Assembly (NCBI GenBank): GCA_000434915.1 | Contig: FR882087.1 | Coordinates: 169,614 to 233,613, forward strand | DNA length: 64,000 nt | Origin: Ruminococcus sp. CAG:563 | Lineage (GTDB): Bacteria; Bacillota; Clostridia; Oscillospirales; Acutalibacteraceae | Reading direction: 5' to 3' | Part shown: positions 8,401-17,113 of the stretch, one piece after another | Layout of the letters: every line of letters begins with the position of its first letter | Numbering within the stretch: position 1 is the first letter of the stretch | Notes under the pieces: generated by a model | The model's input: the letters and a program-made list of their open reading frames with translations, nothing else | Database searches by the model: none | What the model was told of the DNA's origin: nothing | Translations under genes and position numbers: made by a program

Positions 8401-8829
8401 ATGGCTTCTTGTACGTTTTTTGGACACAGAAAAATCCACGGAGAAACTGCTTTAAAAATAAGAGATATACTTATTGATTTGATTACAAATCAAAACGTTG
8501 ATGTTTTCTATGTAGGGAATACCGGAGAATTTGACAAAACCGTTATTTGCGAATTGGATTATTTATCAAAAATATACTCATTCTCTTACTTCGTTGTACT
8601 TGCTTATATGCCAACATCAAAAGACAATTATTTTTATAAAAGCTCCGTTCTCCCTGAGGGCATTGAAAAAGTTCCACGACGTTTTGCTATTGTTTATCGA
8701 AATAAATGGATGATCAAGCAATCCGATTATGTTGTTACATATGTTGAAAACACTGTTGGATCAAATTCCGCAAAGTTTAAAGAGCTATCAAAAAAACAAG
8801 GAAAGTTTGTTATTGAAATCAGTGCCTGA
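8401..8829 (+). CDS. SLOG-superfamily protein (DUF1273/YpsA-like)
   Basis: A 142-residue protein starting MASCTFFGHRKIHGE. The FFGHR opening, YVGNTGEFDKTV near residue 40 and the QSDYVVTYVENTVGSNSAKF stretch near residue 110 fit the Rossmann-like SLOG fold (YpsA/DUF1273-like), a family proposed to bind nucleotides or nucleotide-derived signals, often in stress or conflict systems. No membrane segment or nuclease motif is visible. The gene looks more AT-rich than its neighbours, which suggests recent acquisition. A GGAGG site precedes the ATG. It forms a two-gene divergent unit with the XRE regulator and converges on hisIE. Function is unknown; the family assignment is moderately sure. Confidence 0.72.
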   Translation: MASCTFFGHRKIHGETALKIRDILIDLITNQNVDVFYVGNTGEFDKTVICELDYLSKIYSFSYFVVLAYMPTSKDNYFYKSSVLPEGIEKVPRRFAIVYRNKWMIKQSDYVVTYVENTVGSNSAKFKELSKKQGKFVIEISA

Positions 8830-8858
8830 GTTTGATTTACGTTTTCAAACCGTCAAGC

Positions 8859-9506
8859 TCAGGTCATCTTTTCCTGCTTGACCTTATGGTCGATTATGTG
8901 GCGTGAGGCAAGCTCACGGTGAACATCCTCAACCGAGATACCCATCTCAACCATGAGCACCATTGCATGATATGCAAGGTCTGCAAGCTCATAAACAGTT
9001 TCCTTTTTATCATTTGCCTTGCCTGCAATTATAACCTCGGTGCACTCCTCACCGACCTTTTTCAAAATCTTGTCGATTCCCTTTTCAAAAAGATAGGTCG
9101 TGTATGAGCCTTCCGGCTTCTCCTCTTTTCTGCCGACAAGCAGGTCGTAGAGTCCCTGCAAGCTGAATTCCTGCAATTCTTCGCTCTGATAAACAGGCTT
9201 TGTGAAGCATGAATCCGTTCCCGTGTGGCATGCCGGGCCGTCCTTTTCTACGACAACAACAAGTGCGTCGTTGTCGCAATCCGCCGTTATGCTGACAATG
9301 TGCTGATAATTGCCGCTGGTTTCGCCCTTGAGCCAAAGCTCCTGCCTTGACCGGCTCCAAAAGCAGGTCAAGCCCTTTTCCATTGAAATTTTAAGGCTCT
9401 CCTTATTCATATATGCAACAGTCAGCACCTTTTTAGTGATTGAATCAACAACCACGGCAGGGATAAGACCCTTTTCGTCAAATTTAAGCTCATCTATATT
9501 CAACAT
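8859..9506 (-). CDS. hisIE: Bifunctional phosphoribosyl-AMP cyclohydrolase / phosphoribosyl-ATP pyrophosphatase
   Basis: A 215-residue fusion of HisI (residues 1 to about 110) and HisE (about 115 to 210), carrying out steps 2 and 3 of histidine synthesis. The HisI half has VLTVAYMNKESL, FWSRSRQELWLKGETSGN, the metal ligands DCDNDAL and the zinc cysteines around GPACHTGTDSCF. The HisE half has GKEECTEV-type residues seen here as GEECTEVIIAG and YELADLAYHAMVLM. Two starts are possible: ATG at 9512 overlaps the hisF stop as ATGA, but the GAGG site is then only 2 nt away; ATG at 9506 gives 8-nt spacing and is preferred. It is the last gene of the his operon. Confidence 0.93.
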   Translation of the reverse strand: MLNIDELKFDEKGLIPAVVVDSITKKVLTVAYMNKESLKISMEKGLTCFWSRSRQELWLKGETSGNYQHIVSITADCDNDALVVVVEKDGPACHTGTDSCFTKPVYQSEELQEFSLQGLYDLLVGRKEEKPEGSYTTYLFEKGIDKILKKVGEECTEVIIAGKANDKKETVYELADLAYHAMVLMVEMGISVEDVHRELASRHIIDHKVKQEKMT

Positions 9507-9508
9507 AA

Positions 9509-10267
9509 TCATAACCTCACTGTAATATTATTTTTTCTGAGTTCACGCTTCAAATCGGGGATCGCAACCTCGCCGAAGTGGAAGATTGAAGCAGCAAGTC
9601 CGGCGTCGATATCGGGGATTTCACGGAATAAATCGACAAAATCGTTAATTCCTCCTGCACCGCCCGATGCGATAACAGGCACATTAACAGCGTTGCAAAC
9701 CGCCTTAAGCATCTCGATATCAAAGCCTTTTTTCACGCCGTCGGTGTCAATCGAATTGACAACAGCCTCGCCTGCTCCGAGGTCAACGCAACGCTTTATC
9801 CAGCTTATCGCCTCCATGCCCGTGTCCTCACGGCCGCCCTTTGCGAAAACATGAAATTCACCGTCAACTCGCTTAACATCGGCGGAAATGACAACGCACT
9901 GGTTACCGTAACGTTCCGCCGCTTCACGGATTAGCTCAGGGTTTTTAATTGCTCCCGAGTTCACGCTGACCTTGTCTGCGCCGCATTTCAACACCCTGTC
10001 GAAATCATCAACGGTGTTTATTCCGCCGCCAACCGTCAGCGGAATGAAAATCCGGCTTGCGACCTCACGAAGTATGTCCGTGAACAACTTTCTCTCTTCA
10101 AACGATGCCGTAATATCGTAAAAAACAAGCTCGTCCGCTCCGTTGTCGGAATAATATTTTGCAAGCTCGACGGGCGACGACACATCGGAAAGTCCCTTAA
10201 AATTCACGCCTTTGACGACTCTGCCGTTTTTCACATCAAGGCAGGGTATAATTCTTTTTGTAATCAT
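9509..10267 (-). CDS. hisF: Imidazole glycerol phosphate synthase cyclase subunit
   Basis: A 252-residue TIM-barrel cyclase that, with HisH, turns PRFAR plus ammonia into imidazole glycerol phosphate and AICAR. It starts MITKRIIPCLDVKNGRVVKGVNF, typical of HisF, with the first catalytic aspartate in CLDV (residue 11) and the second in SADVKRVDGEF near residue 130. Phosphate-binding loops LTVGGGI and VIASGGAGG are in place. Full length. The start overlaps the hisA stop by 4 nt and the stop abuts the hisIE start, so translation is probably coupled. Confidence 0.97.
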   Translation of the reverse strand: MITKRIIPCLDVKNGRVVKGVNFKGLSDVSSPVELAKYYSDNGADELVFYDITASFEERKLFTDILREVASRIFIPLTVGGGINTVDDFDRVLKCGADKVSVNSGAIKNPELIREAAERYGNQCVVISADVKRVDGEFHVFAKGGREDTGMEAISWIKRCVDLGAGEAVVNSIDTDGVKKGFDIEMLKAVCNAVNVPVIASGGAGGINDFVDLFREIPDIDAGLAASIFHFGEVAIPDLKRELRKNNITVRL

Positions 10268-10977
10268 TTCGCCACCTCGATTGCTTCTTTGAGGTCAACA
10301 GCTCCGGTATAATACGCCTTGCCGATTATTGCGCCGTAGAGATTCATTTTTCGCAGCTCTTTAACGTCCTCAATGCTCGAAACTCCGCCCGAAGCGGTTA
10401 TATCAAGCGAATACTTTGCCGAAAGCTCACGGTAAAGCTCAAGATTTGTTCCCCTCATTGCACCGTCACGAGAAATATCGGTACAGATTATATTCTTCAC
10501 GCCGAGATTCTGCATCTTCAAAAAGAATTCGTCAAGCGTAACATCTGACTGTTCGAGCCAGCCCTTAACAGCAATTTTGCCGTCCTTAACATCGGCACCG
10601 ACTGCAATCTTTTCGCCGTAAGTCCTGACGGCCTCTTTCAAAAAAGCTTCGTCACAGATCGCCGCCGTGCCGAGAATAACACGGGATACGCCTGCGTCGA
10701 TATATTTTTTAACAGTATCCATGCTTCGGATTCCGCCGCCAATTTCGACAAAAAGTCCCGTATTTTCGGCAACCTCGGCTACAATATCCATGTTCGGCGT
10801 AGTGCCGTATTTTGCACCGTCAAGGTCAACCATATGAATATGCATCGCACCGAGCGACTTAAATTTTCGGGCGACCTCAAGCGGTGAATCGCTGTAAACA
10901 GTCACCTGATTATAATCGCCCTTCAGCAGTCTGACCGCCTTGCGGCCGAGCAAATCTATTGCAGGAAGTATTATCAT
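10264..10977 (-). CDS. hisA: ProFAR isomerase
   Basis: A 237-residue TIM-barrel enzyme that isomerises ProFAR to PRFAR, the fourth step of histidine synthesis. Motifs: MIILPAIDLLGRKAVRLLKGDY at the start with the catalytic aspartate at residue 8, IGGGIRSMD near residue 80, VGADVKDGKIAVKGW near 130 and DITASGGVSSIED near 195. The frame is open further upstream, but the family start is the ATG at 10977; AAGGA lies 12 nt before it, a somewhat long spacing. It follows hisH closely and overlaps hisF by 4 nt. Confidence 0.95.
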   Translation of the reverse strand: MIILPAIDLLGRKAVRLLKGDYNQVTVYSDSPLEVARKFKSLGAMHIHMVDLDGAKYGTTPNMDIVAEVAENTGLFVEIGGGIRSMDTVKKYIDAGVSRVILGTAAICDEAFLKEAVRTYGEKIAVGADVKDGKIAVKGWLEQSDVTLDEFFLKMQNLGVKNIICTDISRDGAMRGTNLELYRELSAKYSLDITASGGVSSIEDVKELRKMNLYGAIIGKAYYTGAVDLKEAIEVAK

Positions 10978-11003
10978 TTGTATAATCGTTCCTTTCTTAT
11001 GAA

Positions 11004-11612
11004 TTAACCCTCGCAAAAAGCCTTAAGAATCGCAAGTCCGACCTTGCCGCTTTTTTCGGGGTGAAACTGGCAGCCCTTTATGTTGCCGAGTTCAACTGCG
11101 GCAGTCATCTCTTTGCCGTATTCCGTTGTTGCAATCACGCTGTCGTCGCAGTCCGTCGCATAATAAGAATGGACAAAATAAACGCAGTCGCTTTGATTTA
11201 TGTATTTAAAAAGTCCGCTCGGCTTTGCAAAATGCAGCGCATTCCAACCAATATGCGGAATTTTCAGATTCTTCGGAATTGTTCCCTCCATAGGAATAAC
11301 CGAGCCCTTGAGGAGCCCGAGGCCCTCATGCTCTCCGTATTCAAAGCTTTTCTCAAAAAGCAACTGCATTCCGAGACAGATTCCCATAATATCCTTACCT
11401 GACGCAGCCTGCTCCTTAACGACAACATCCATGCTGCTTTCACGAAGCTTTTGTGCGGCATCGGCAAATGCACCGACACCCGGCAAAATGAGCTTATCGG
11501 CAGATTTTATTGTATCAATATCCGAAGTAACAATCGCCTGTGCCCCTATGCTCGATAATGACGAACAAAGAGAAAACAGGTTGCCGACTCCGTAATCAAT
11601 TATCGCTATCAT
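11004..11612 (-). CDS. hisH: Imidazole glycerol phosphate synthase glutaminase subunit
   Basis: A 202-residue class I glutamine amidotransferase that supplies ammonia to HisF. It starts MIAIIDYGVGNLFSL, carries the nucleophile cysteine in GICLGMQLLFE near residue 79, and the catalytic His-Glu pair in GCQFHPEKSG near residue 182. Length is normal. The ATG shares its first base with the hisB stop, giving tight coupling in the operon. Confidence 0.97.
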   Translation of the reverse strand: MIAIIDYGVGNLFSLCSSLSSIGAQAIVTSDIDTIKSADKLILPGVGAFADAAQKLRESSMDVVVKEQAASGKDIMGICLGMQLLFEKSFEYGEHEGLGLLKGSVIPMEGTIPKNLKIPHIGWNALHFAKPSGLFKYINQSDCVYFVHSYYATDCDDSVIATTEYGKEMTAAVELGNIKGCQFHPEKSGKVGLAILKAFCEG

Positions 11613-12199
11613 TAAAGCAACCCCTTTGTTGACGGAATTTCATCGGCAAAATTCTTGTCAATGCTCACCGCCGTGCGTAAGCTTCTTGCGACCGATTTGA
11701 ATGAACCTTCGATTATGTGGTGAGAATTGCTTCCGGCAAGCTTACGAATATGAAGCGTTATTCCCGCATCATCGGCAAATGCACGCCAAAATTCTTCAAC
11801 AAGCTCGGTATCAAAATCGCCGACCTTTTGAGTCGGGATTTCAAGTGCATAATAAAGTCCGCCCCTGCCCGAAATATCAACAGCGGAAAGAATAAGAGAT
11901 TCGTCCATCGGCAGAGTTGTATCACCGTAACGAACAATGCCCTTCTTGTCACCGAGAGCCTCTTTGAATGCCTTGCCGAGGCTGATTCCGATATCCTCAA
12001 CCGTGTGATGATAATCAACGTAGGTATCGCCGACGCACTTTACCGTCAAATCAAATCTGCCGTGACGTGCAAAGAGGTTCAGCATGTGGTCAAGGAATCC
12101 GCAGCCGGTTGCAACGTCCGCCTTGCCGCCTCCGTCGAGATCGACGCTCAGCTTTATATCCGTTTCATTTGTTTTTCTGTCGATATTTCCTGTTCTCAT
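11612..12199 (-). CDS. hisB: Imidazoleglycerol-phosphate dehydratase
   Basis: A 195-residue monofunctional dehydratase (no fused histidinol-phosphatase). Manganese-binding histidine clusters are visible: GFLDHMLNLFARHGRFDL near residue 38, DYHHTVEDIGISLG near 68, and SNSHHIIEGSFKS near 160. The start ATG at 12199 overlaps the NUDIX stop as ATGA and has AAAGG at 9 nt; an ATG 9 nt upstream touches the ribosome site directly and is less likely. Confidence 0.96.
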   Translation of the reverse strand: MRTGNIDRKTNETDIKLSVDLDGGGKADVATGCGFLDHMLNLFARHGRFDLTVKCVGDTYVDYHHTVEDIGISLGKAFKEALGDKKGIVRYGDTTLPMDESLILSAVDISGRGGLYYALEIPTQKVGDFDTELVEEFWRAFADDAGITLHIRKLAGSNSHHIIEGSFKSVARSLRTAVSIDKNFADEIPSTKGLL

Positions 12200-12765
12200 A
12201 TGAAACATCCTTTCGTTTTTTCAATACCCTTTTTCAGAATCAGAAGCTCATCCACGGCTATACAATTTTTAAAGCCGTTATCACGAACGCCGTCAATGCA
12301 CTCGTTGAAATCAATCCATTTAACACTTTCAAGCTCTTCCTTTTGAATCGTAAATTCATTCTCCTCCATGTCACGCCAAAGAAGAAAAACTCTTGAAAAT
12401 TGATTGTCGTGAAACGGCTTTCCCGAAAACACATCGTTCCATTGCACATTTCTGTCGCCGCAATAAACAGGCTCGTTTTCTTCTGCGACTACCCCAAGCT
12501 CCTCCCGAAGCTCACGAACGGCGGATTTTCTGAATCCGTCGCCTGCCGGGATATGACCTGCGCTCGATATATCGTAGCACCCGGGATATGAATCCTTATT
12601 CTCGGCTCGTTTTTGCAAAAGAATTTCTACTCTGCCGTTTCTTTCCCTTGCGAGCCACACATGAGATGTTCTGTGACGGATTCCCTTGGCATGTGCAATT
12701 TTTCTTTCAACGGTTTCGCCTGTCGGCTCTCCGTTTTCATCAACAATATCTAAAAATTCCTGCAT
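12196..12765 (-). CDS. NUDIX hydrolase embedded in his operon
   Basis: A 189-residue NUDIX protein of the isopentenyl-diphosphate-isomerase-like subgroup: MQEFLDIVDENGEPTGE at the start, RTSHVWLARE near residue 32, and the NUDIX box as GHIPAGDGFRKSAVRELREE near residue 72, where the first acidic residue is Asp instead of Glu. The family hydrolyses nucleoside diphosphates linked to another moiety; the substrate is unknown. It lies between hisC (3 nt) and hisB (4-nt overlap), so it must be cotranscribed with histidine genes. The operon lacks a recognisable histidinol-phosphatase; this protein does not look like one, but its placement is notable. Confidence 0.88.
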   Translation of the reverse strand: MQEFLDIVDENGEPTGETVERKIAHAKGIRHRTSHVWLARERNGRVEILLQKRAENKDSYPGCYDISSAGHIPAGDGFRKSAVRELREELGVVAEENEPVYCGDRNVQWNDVFSGKPFHDNQFSRVFLLWRDMEENEFTIQKEELESVKWIDFNECIDGVRDNGFKNCIAVDELLILKKGIEKTKGCFI

Positions 12766-12768
12766 AGT

Positions 12769-13824
12769 TCAATCAACGATTTCCTTAACTGCATCAATAA
12801 AAATTTTCATCTGCTCGGCCGTACCGATTGTGATTCTATTATAATCGCAAATGCGTTCCTTTGTAAAGTGGCGAATGAGAATTCCTTTTTCTTTAAGCGT
12901 TAAATATAGCTCCTCACCGCCGATTTTATCCGACTTTGCGAATATAAAATTCGCAGTTGACGGAAGAACGGTAAATCCGAGCTTCTCAAGCTCGAGAGTT
13001 GTCCATGCCCTGTTTTCCCGAATCTTTTTGCAATTATTCATATAGTAGTCGTTGTCTTCAAGAGCCGCAATACCTGCCGCCGCCGTAAGACGGTTTACAT
13101 TGTACGGATTCGTAGAATATTTAACCGTGTTCAGGTCGGCAATGAGCTTTTTGTTTCCGATACCGAAACCGAGCCTTGCACCCGCCATTGAACGTGATTT
13201 TGAAAAGGTTCCCGTAACAAGCAGATTATCGTATTTCTTGGTAAGCGGCACCGCACTTTGACCGCCGAAGTCGATATACGCTTCATCGATTATAACAACG
13301 TTATCGGGGTTGCTCTTTACAATTTCTTCAATCGTTTCGAGACTGAGAGCAAGTCCCGTCGGCGCATTGGGATTGGCAATTACAACGGTTTCGTTAACTG
13401 CCGTATAGTCATTCGGGTCAAGTGTGAAATCACTTTTGAGAGGGATTTCCGTATACGGAATATGATTAAGCTCGGCAAACACAGGGTAAAATCCGTATGT
13501 GATATCCGCAAATCGAAGAGGATTTTTCTCATCGGCAAACGCCATGAATGCAAAATTCAGCACCTCGTCCGAGCCGTTCGTCATGATTATTTCATCGTCA
13601 TTTATGCCGAAAACCTCGGCCGCCTTTTTTCTCAGGGCAACACACTCCGGGTCGGAATAAAGCTGAAGCTTGCCGGCTTCCGCCTCGACCGCCTTTGCAA
13701 CCGCCTGCGACGGCGGAAACGGCGACTCGTTTGTATTGAGCTTTACATATTTTTTATCCTGCGGCTGCTCGCCGGGGGTGTATGGAACAAGTGAAGAATA
13801 TTTTTCTGAAAAAAATCTGCTCAT
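12769..13824 (-). CDS. hisC: Histidinol-phosphate aminotransferase
   Basis: A 351-residue fold type I PLP aminotransferase for the seventh step of histidine synthesis. Features: KLNTNESPFPPS near residue 28, NGSDEVLNFAF near residue 83, the ring-contacting aspartate and tyrosine in VVIIDEAYIDFG near residue 180, and the Schiff-base lysine in TGTFSKSRSMAGARLGFGI near residue 210. Length is typical. The start shares one base with the hisD stop. The context makes HisC certain over other class I/II aminotransferases. Confidence 0.95.
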   Translation of the reverse strand: MSRFFSEKYSSLVPYTPGEQPQDKKYVKLNTNESPFPPSQAVAKAVEAEAGKLQLYSDPECVALRKKAAEVFGINDDEIIMTNGSDEVLNFAFMAFADEKNPLRFADITYGFYPVFAELNHIPYTEIPLKSDFTLDPNDYTAVNETVVIANPNAPTGLALSLETIEEIVKSNPDNVVIIDEAYIDFGGQSAVPLTKKYDNLLVTGTFSKSRSMAGARLGFGIGNKKLIADLNTVKYSTNPYNVNRLTAAAGIAALEDNDYYMNNCKKIRENRAWTTLELEKLGFTVLPSTANFIFAKSDKIGGEELYLTLKEKGILIRHFTKERICDYNRITIGTAEQMKIFIDAVKEIVD

Positions 13825-15101
13825 TATTTCTCGAAACGCACTGTTGCACTCTTGCCGTGTGCGCTCAGTCCCTCCTTGTTTGCAAAGTATGATATTTTGT
13901 CTGCCACCTTTTCAAGAGCAGCGGAAGAATAATATGTGAACTGTGATTTTTTAACAAAATCATCAACCGAAAGCGGAGAAGAAAATCTTGCTGTTCCGCT
14001 CGTCGGCAAAGTGTGATTCGGACCCGCAAAATAGTCGCCGAGAGCCTCCGGACAATTCTTGCCCATGAAAATTGAACCTGCGTGCTTTATCTTATCGAGA
14101 TAATCAAACGGGTTGTCAACGCAAAGCTCAAGGTGCTCCGGAGCAATTTCATTTGCAATATCAATAGCGAGAAGCAAGTTATCCTCGGCAACTATTATTT
14201 TGCCGTTATTATCAATCGAAGCCCTTGCGATTTCGGCACGGGGAAGAAGCGGAATCTGCATTTCAAGCTCATCGCTTACAGCCTGTGCAAAGTCCTTGTC
14301 ATCCGTTACAAGTACCGCACTTGCCATTTTGTCATGCTCGGCCTGAGAAAGAAGATCTGCGGCAACAAACTTCGGATTGCACGTTGCGTCGGCGACAACA
14401 AGAATTTCACTCGGACCGGCGATCATATCTATCGAGACCTTGCCGAAAACCTGTTTCTTCGCTTCGGCAACAAAGGCATTACCGGGACCGACAATCTTAT
14501 CGACCTTTGGCACACTTTGTGTTCCGTAAGCCAGAGCCGCAACCGCCTGCGCTCCGCCTACTTTAAAAATTCTGTCAACGCCTGCGATTGATGCGGCGGC
14601 GAGAATAACAGGATTAACCTTTCCGTCCTGCTTCGGCGGAGTTACCATGACGATTTCGGGGCAGCCTGCAATCTTGGCCGGAATGCTGTCCATCAAAACC
14701 GTTGACGGATAAGCTGCCGTGCCGCCGGGAACATAGAGTCCGACCTTTTCAATCGGCATAATCTTTTGGCCGATAACAACGCCGTCCTTGTCGTTTATCA
14801 CAAAGCTTGTTCGAACCTGTTTCTCGTGGAAGGCACGAATATTCTGCGCAGCTTCTGTCATAACGGAAATGAATTCCGGATCAACAATGTTCAAAGCCTC
14901 GTCAATCTCTTCTTTTGTGACCTCAAGGCTCGTAAGCTCGGCCTTGTCAAACTTTTTTGAATAAGCAAAAAGAGCCTTATCGCCGTTTTTTCTGACGTCG
15001 GCAATTATATCGGCAACAATATCCTCAACATTTGCAGATATATTTTCTCTTGCAAAAATTTCGCTGTTCGGCACTTCGCCGTATTTATATATCTTAATCA
15101 T
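13824..15101 (-). CDS. hisD: Histidinol dehydrogenase
   Basis: A 425-residue zinc enzyme that oxidises histidinol to histidine in two NAD-dependent steps. Visible: VGLYVPGGTAAYPSTVLMD near residue 118, KIVGPGNAFVAEAKK near residue 210, SEILVVADAT, the active-site EIAPEHLEL near residue 315 and GPNHTLPTSGTARF near 355. The ATG at 15101 has AAAGGAG about 10 nt upstream; a TTG at 15107 is also in frame but less likely. It overlaps the end of hisG by 8 nt. Confidence 0.96.
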   Translation of the reverse strand: MIKIYKYGEVPNSEIFARENISANVEDIVADIIADVRKNGDKALFAYSKKFDKAELTSLEVTKEEIDEALNIVDPEFISVMTEAAQNIRAFHEKQVRTSFVINDKDGVVIGQKIMPIEKVGLYVPGGTAAYPSTVLMDSIPAKIAGCPEIVMVTPPKQDGKVNPVILAAASIAGVDRIFKVGGAQAVAALAYGTQSVPKVDKIVGPGNAFVAEAKKQVFGKVSIDMIAGPSEILVVADATCNPKFVAADLLSQAEHDKMASAVLVTDDKDFAQAVSDELEMQIPLLPRAEIARASIDNNGKIIVAEDNLLLAIDIANEIAPEHLELCVDNPFDYLDKIKHAGSIFMGKNCPEALGDYFAGPNHTLPTSGTARFSSPLSVDDFVKKSQFTYYSSAALEKVADKISYFANKEGLSAHGKSATVRFEK

Positions 15102-15720
15102 TTTCAATCTGCTCCTTTATACTTGAAACAATCTTTTCAATCTGCTCACGTTTAAAATTATACGCCGATTTGTTTGCTATCAGCCTTGCGCTTATCGGCA
15201 GAAACTTTGTTTTCACTTCAAGATTATTTTCACGAAGCGTTGTTCCTGTTTCAACGATATCGACAATTACATCGGAGAGGCCGAGAATCGGTGCAATTTC
15301 TATCGAACCGTTGAGCTTTATAATATCAATATCTCTGCCTATGCTGTCATAATAATTTGACGCAATGTTCGTGAACTTCGTCGCCACTCTCAGCGTGCGT
15401 GTGCCGTCATCATTGAAATTCTTCGGCCCTGCGACCGCCATGTGACATTTTCCTATATCAAGATCGAGCAGCTCATAAACATTCGGCTCATATTCAAGCA
15501 GAATATCCTTGCCGGCAACGCCGATATCCGCCGCTCCCCTCTCAACATAAATCGAAACATCGGAGGGCTTGACCCAAAAATATCGAACCTGCTTTTCTTC
15601 GTTTTCAAAAATCAGCTTTCTGTTATTTTCCTTTATTGAGGGGCATTCAAAGCCTGCGGCCTCAAACATTGCATAAACCTTTTCACCGAGCCGCCCTTTC
15701 GGCAGTGCCACGTTAAGCAT
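15094..15720 (-). CDS. hisG: ATP phosphoribosyltransferase, short form
   Basis: A 208-residue short-form HisG catalytic subunit, first enzyme of histidine synthesis. It starts LNVALPKGRLGEKVYAMFEAAGF and contains ERGAADIGVAGKDIL near residue 60 and the PRPP-binding DIVETGTTLRENNLEV near residue 155. It lacks the C-terminal regulatory ACT-like domain of long HisG, so it needs HisZ, encoded just upstream with an 8-nt overlap. Confidence 0.96.
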   Translation of the reverse strand: MLNVALPKGRLGEKVYAMFEAAGFECPSIKENNRKLIFENEEKQVRYFWVKPSDVSIYVERGAADIGVAGKDILLEYEPNVYELLDLDIGKCHMAVAGPKNFNDDGTRTLRVATKFTNIASNYYDSIGRDIDIIKLNGSIEIAPILGLSDVIVDIVETGTTLRENNLEVKTKFLPISARLIANKSAYNFKREQIEKIVSSIKEQIEND

Positions 15721-16807
15721 TTGAATCCCTCCTTAAGTCGACAATTTCTTTATACCTGAGCTTTTCCGGAACAGCCTTTTGCGCACTTACCGTTTTTCCC
15801 GATTTTATAAGCTCATTCACCTTGTTCGCAACGGTTTTGCTGTCCGTTTTTCCGTCATAAACGAGAAGCACATCAACATCATATCCGGGAGCTTCCGTTC
15901 TGAGCTGTTCAAGCAAATCAAGGTAAAGCGCAAATCCGATTGCGCCGGATTTTCTGCCCATTTTCTTCATCATTCTGTCATACTGACCGCCGGCAAGAAC
16001 ACCGTCGCATATTCCGTCAACAAAGCCTCGGAAAACGAATCCGCTGTAATAATTCATATTGTTGACAACGGAAAAATCAAAAAGAATTTTATCCGAATAC
16101 GGGGAGGTATCCAGCATCTCCGAAATTGTGCGAAGCTCGTTCAAATTCTCCCCGGAGCAAATCTTTTCAATCTGAGAAAGAACCTTATTTCTTTCTCCGC
16201 TCGCCGAAATAATCGTTGAAAGTGTCCGGGATTTTTCATCTTCAACGCCGTATTCCTTGCAAAGCTTAACAAGGTCATGACTGTTTTTTTCTTCGATCAG
16301 CTTGATTGCCTTCTCGGCAAATCCGGCATCATCGCAAATATCGGCGAGTATCTTCTGCAAAAATCCGAGGTGCGAAACATTCAGAACAAAGCTGTCGGAA
16401 ATCTGCGCAAGCGTTTCCGCAGCGAGGCTGATAACCTCGTAAATATCGTAAAAATCGAGGTCGCCAATGCATTCAAGGCCTGCTTGCATAATCTCCTTAT
16501 AGCGATGAGTGTTTTTGGAAATTCGATAAACATTCTCATTGTAGAAAACCTTTTTCTTCTCGTTCGGTGTATCGTCGCTGTTCTTTATAATTGAAAGCGT
16601 AACGTCGGGTTTGAGAGCCATAAGCTTTCCGTTTGTATCGTTAAAAGTGATTACCCTGTCGCTGACAAGGAAATCCTTGTTTCTGACATAAAGGTCATAT
16701 TCCTCAAACTTGCTCATTTTGAACGGAGCGTAACCGTATTTGCGATAAAGCGAACGGAGATTAAATATCGCCCGCTCCTCACTTTTCAAAAGTTTTTCGT
16801 CAATCAT
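15713..16807 (-). CDS. hisZ: ATP phosphoribosyltransferase regulatory subunit
   Basis: A 364-residue class II HisRS-like protein without tRNA ligase function, which activates short HisG and carries feedback control by histidine. Motif 2-like residues are in VFYNENVYRISKNTHRYKEIMQAGLECIG near residue 90, and the HisA-like region YSGFVFRGFVDGICDGVLAGGQYD lies near residue 255. The C-terminal anticodon-binding domain of true HisRS is reduced. Overlaps hisR upstream by 8 nt and hisG downstream by 8 nt. Confidence 0.94.
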   Translation of the reverse strand: MIDEKLLKSEERAIFNLRSLYRKYGYAPFKMSKFEEYDLYVRNKDFLVSDRVITFNDTNGKLMALKPDVTLSIIKNSDDTPNEKKKVFYNENVYRISKNTHRYKEIMQAGLECIGDLDFYDIYEVISLAAETLAQISDSFVLNVSHLGFLQKILADICDDAGFAEKAIKLIEEKNSHDLVKLCKEYGVEDEKSRTLSTIISASGERNKVLSQIEKICSGENLNELRTISEMLDTSPYSDKILFDFSVVNNMNYYSGFVFRGFVDGICDGVLAGGQYDRMMKKMGRKSGAIGFALYLDLLEQLRTEAPGYDVDVLLVYDGKTDSKTVANKVNELIKSGKTVSAQKAVPEKLRYKEIVDLRRDSNA

Positions 16808-17099
16808 CTTTTTCGCCCTCTTGCAATCTTTCGATAATCATTTTGTATCCGCCGTTGCCGTATTCGATACAACGGCTTATGCGGCTGATGGTCGCCGTGC
16901 TGACGCCCGTTTTCTGCGAAATCTGCGCATAGCTCATGCCTTGACTCAAAAGCTTTGCAACCGAAAGCCTTTGTGACATTTCAAGCAGTTCCTTAATCGT
17001 GCAAATATCCTCAAGAAAGGCGTAGCACTCCTCTTGGGTTTTTAAAGAAAGAAGAGCCTTGCAAAGCTCATCCGTTGAATCATTATGCCAATTACACAT
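16800..17099 (-). CDS. TrpR/YerC-family regulator, probable histidine operon repressor
   Basis: A 99-residue all-helical protein of the YerC/YecD branch of the TrpR family. The HTH is SQGMSYAQISQKTGVSTATISRISR, residues 53-77, with a conserved LEDICTIKELLEMSQRLSVAKLL segment before it. It is the first gene of the his operon. TrpR-like regulators named HisR have been proposed to control histidine genes in Firmicutes, and the 20-bp palindrome over the start of transcription fits. I infer a histidine-responsive repressor; the ligand is not shown by sequence. Confidence 0.85.
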   Translation of the reverse strand: MCNWHNDSTDELCKALLSLKTQEECYAFLEDICTIKELLEMSQRLSVAKLLSQGMSYAQISQKTGVSTATISRISRCIEYGNGGYKMIIERLQEGEKDD

Positions 17100-17113
17100 C
17101 TGTCTCCCTCACT

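Noticed and set aside
8824..8863. CCTGAG...CTCAGG pairing between the SLOG gene and hisIE as a terminator
   Set aside because: The stem includes the hisIE stop, has mismatches and a large loop, and no U-run in either direction.
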